A stretch of 7,694 nucleotides of DNA from Thiotrichales bacterium (GTDB lineage Bacteria > Pseudomonadota > Gammaproteobacteria > J044): assembly GCA_024762895.1 (NCBI GenBank), contig JANTGN010000125.1, forward strand, positions 1 through 7,694. The letters are read 5' to 3'. The translations under genes were made by a program, and so were the position numbers. Positions within the stretch are counted from its first letter, which is position 1. Every line of letters begins with the position of its first letter. Below, piece after piece: positions 6,524-7,694 of this stretch. The notes beneath the pieces are model-generated. The model was not told the origin of the DNA. It was given only the letters and a program-made list of their open reading frames with translations, and did not search any database.

Positions 6524-7249
6524 ATGACCGCATCGACCCGTTATCAGACTATCGATATCCTGCGTGGCATTGCTATTGCACTAATGGTTATATTTCATTT
6601 TTCTTACGACCTGAATTTTTTCAAACTTGTTCCTATAAATATCTACCACGACCCGTTCTGGATCAATTTCAGAATCCTGATCGTCAGCCTGTTTGTAGGC
6701 CTGGTGGGTGTGAGCCTGGCACTAGCGACCCGAAATGGTATAAATCTCAAGCGCTATGGTCAGCGATTAGGCTGGCTGATTGCCTGTGCAATCGCAATCA
6801 CAGTGATGAGTTACTTCATGTATCCCAAAGGCATGATCGTCTTTGGCATCCTGCATTTTATCGCTTTTGCCAGTGTCTTAGGGCTATTGTTTGTCAGACG
6901 ATACATTCTAAGCCTGGTCCTGGGGATAGGGATTATTCTGCTTGATCAGGTGTATCAACATGAATTCTTCGATCAGTACTGGATTCACTGGTTCGGGCTC
7001 ACGGTTCACAGGCCCAAGGCCGCGGATTACGTCTCGGTAATCCCCTGGTTTGGTGTGGTGCTAATCGGAATTTTTATCGGCCAGACCATACTGCGCAGCG
7101 AAACCCTGCAGCGCAGACTCAGTATCAGTTTCGATCATCCACTTCCACGTGGTCTGTCCTTTGCCGGACGGCATAGCCTGTTGATCTATATGATTCATCA
7201 GCCGATCCTGTTTGCCATCCTGTGGCCAGTTGTAGCCCTATCCAGATAG
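6524..7249 (+). CDS. DUF1624 / heparan-alpha-glucosaminide N-acetyltransferase-like membrane protein
   Basis: This is a 241-residue inner-membrane protein with about seven hydrophobic helices, full length for bacterial DUF1624 proteins. The first helix carries the signature D11-I-L-R14-G-I-A-I-A-L-M-V-I-F-H25-F-S-Y-D29-L. In related HGSNAT-type transmembrane acyltransferases this region holds residues tied to acetyl transfer. The last helix has GRHSLLIYMIHQPIL (about 213-229), also family-typical. By analogy it may acetylate a sugar or other substrate across the membrane using cytoplasmic acetyl-CoA; the substrate is unknown. The ATG at 6524 must be the start, because an in-frame TAA lies only 3 bases before it (6518-6520) and the next Met (residue 21) would remove the signature helix. 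No Shine-Dalgarno sequence is present at a useful distance, so expression may be low or rely on an unusual initiation mode. A convergent gene lies 136 bases downstream. Confidence 0.87.
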   Translation: MTASTRYQTIDILRGIAIALMVIFHFSYDLNFFKLVPINIYHDPFWINFRILIVSLFVGLVGVSLALATRNGINLKRYGQRLGWLIACAIAITVMSYFMYPKGMIVFGILHFIAFASVLGLLFVRRYILSLVLGIGIILLDQVYQHEFFDQYWIHWFGLTVHRPKAADYVSVIPWFGVVLIGIFIGQTILRSETLQRRLSISFDHPLPRGLSFAGRHSLLIYMIHQPILFAILWPVVALSR

Positions 7250-7282
7250 GGGCTTACAGAGCTTGTTTAAGAGATCCAGATA

Positions 7283-7311
7283 AAAGCAACTGTCATTAAG
7301 ACGGTTGCTTT
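7283..7311. terminator. Bidirectional intrinsic terminator hairpin between convergent genes
   Basis: AAAGCAACTGTC and GACGGTTGCTTT form a 12-pair stem (11 Watson-Crick pairs plus one T-G) around the loop ATTAA. A-rich sequence on the left and T-rich on the right flank it, so it can act on both strands. It lies 33 bases after the DUF1624 gene's stop codon. The T tract on the plus strand is interrupted (TTTAAAGTTTT), so efficiency is uncertain. Confidence 0.7.
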
Positions 7312-7325
7312 AAAGTTTTACACAT

Positions 7326-7379
7326 CTTCAGGGTACTGCTGTTATTCACTATATAGTCGTATAGCAGCAGTACCTGAAG
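7326..7379. repeat. Long imperfect inverted repeat between convergent genes
   Basis: CTTCAGG-G-TACTGCTG-T-TAT (7326-7345) faces ATA-G-CAGCAGTA-CCTGAAG (7361-7379). The arms make about 19 pairs with a single bulged G (7333) and one T-G pair. The 15-base centre contains a perfect palindrome, ACTATATAGT (7348-7357), which could fold at the tip. There is no T tract directly after either arm, so it is not a standard terminator. It starts 6 bases after the stop codon of the minus-strand gene and may protect the 3' end of that mRNA or be a dispersed repeat. Confidence 0.75.
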
Positions 7380-7385
7380 GGTGGC

Positions 7386-7694
7386 TTATTTCAGAGGCAC
7401 ATCGGCACCTCTGCTTGCGGCCTTTGCCTCCTGGTAGATGGCCGACATCTCTGCATAGATCTTCTTCAGGGCATCGATGCGCTTGCTTAATTGAGCCTGT
7501 TGTTCGGGGCTGGTGTCTGCGATCAGGTCGCGCAGGCTCCAGCTACTCCAGAACTGGTTCTTTTCAGAGTAGGTTCCATCGGGGCATCGAAAGATCTCAT
7601 CCAGCATGACGATGTCATGGGGTATGCCATACGCATCTTTCGAGTCTTCATAAGTAAAGAGATAAAAGAAATTATCGAACCCTCCCCAGGTAAT
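7386..7694 (-). CDS. Unrecognised protein, C-terminal 102 residues (5' end outside window)
   Basis: The frame is open from the right edge of the window (7694) leftwards to TAA at 7388-7386, so the gene starts outside; the ATG at 7607 is internal (M30 of the visible part). The visible part opens with an aromatic block, WGGFDNFFYLFTYEDS. It continues DAYGIPHDIVMLDEIF (about residues 20-35), then CPDGTY and FWSSWSLRDLI (about 37-57), and ends in a helical, probably coiled-coil segment, SPEQQAQLSKRIDALKKIYAEM and following (about 60-93). I do not recognise the family. The composition and conserved-looking aromatic clusters argue for a real folded protein rather than a chance frame. The gene converges on the DUF1624 gene and shares a terminator region with it. 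Confidence 0.75.
   Translation of the reverse strand: MTWGGFDNFFYLFTYEDSKDAYGIPHDIVMLDEIFRCPDGTYSEKNQFWSSWSLRDLIADTSPEQQAQLSKRIDALKKIYAEMSAIYQEAKAASRGADVPLK

Noticed and set aside
6502..6945. A 147-codon plus-strand frame
   Set aside because: It overlaps the DUF1624 gene in another frame. The DUF1624 frame has clear family motifs; this one has cysteine- and histidine-rich shadow composition.
7283..7379. An integron attC site or MITE formed by the two inverted repeats
   Set aside because: The conserved core ends of attC are absent. No target-site duplication or terminal repeat pair encloses the region, and no integrase or transposase is nearby.

Overview
The window looks like chromosomal DNA from a free-living gammaproteobacterium. 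The evidence is a TamB-type outer-membrane biogenesis protein, a YjgR-type HerA/FtsK-like ATPase, DUF2970 and DUF6316-like small proteins (all families common in Gammaproteobacteria), and a near-perfect sigma-S type -10 element. Base composition is moderate throughout. I see no insertion sequence, CRISPR array, tRNA or rRNA gene.

Layout: (1) Positions 1-4602 are a tightly packed plus-strand group. It holds the 3' end of a tamB-like gene, a UMF1/Atg22-type 12-helix MFS transporter, a HerA-like (DUF853/YjgR) ATPase and a 68-residue DUF2970 membrane protein. Gaps are 42, 34 and 12 bases, and a hairpin with a T tract closes the group at about 4634-4658, so it reads as one operon. (2) Positions 4603-4846 are a regulatory region for the next gene: a sigma-S-like promoter centred in an inverted repeat, then a leader with three short perfect hairpins. 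(3) Positions 4847-5254 encode a DUF6316-like protein of unknown role. (4) Positions 5255-5877 hold no intact gene. They do contain the decayed remains of a cytochrome b561 gene (about 5426-5766), broken by an in-frame stop and a frame change and missing a central section. (5) Positions 5878-6366 encode an SRPBCC-fold protein. (6) Positions 6524-7249 encode a seven-helix DUF1624/HGSNAT-type membrane protein. (7) A minus-strand gene enters from the right edge and ends at 7386, converging on the previous gene. The 136 bases between them hold two strong inverted repeats, one a likely bidirectional terminator.

Functionally, the first operon is envelope-oriented at its start (TamB moves lipid or outer-membrane material between membranes) but mixes unrelated predicted functions. 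The second half is a series of single genes with their own signals and shows no shared pathway. I do not find a convincing new multi-gene system. The most useful observations are the unannotated b561 pseudogene, the sigma-S-type promoter and hairpin-rich leader of the DUF6316-like gene, and the large inverted repeat between the convergent genes.
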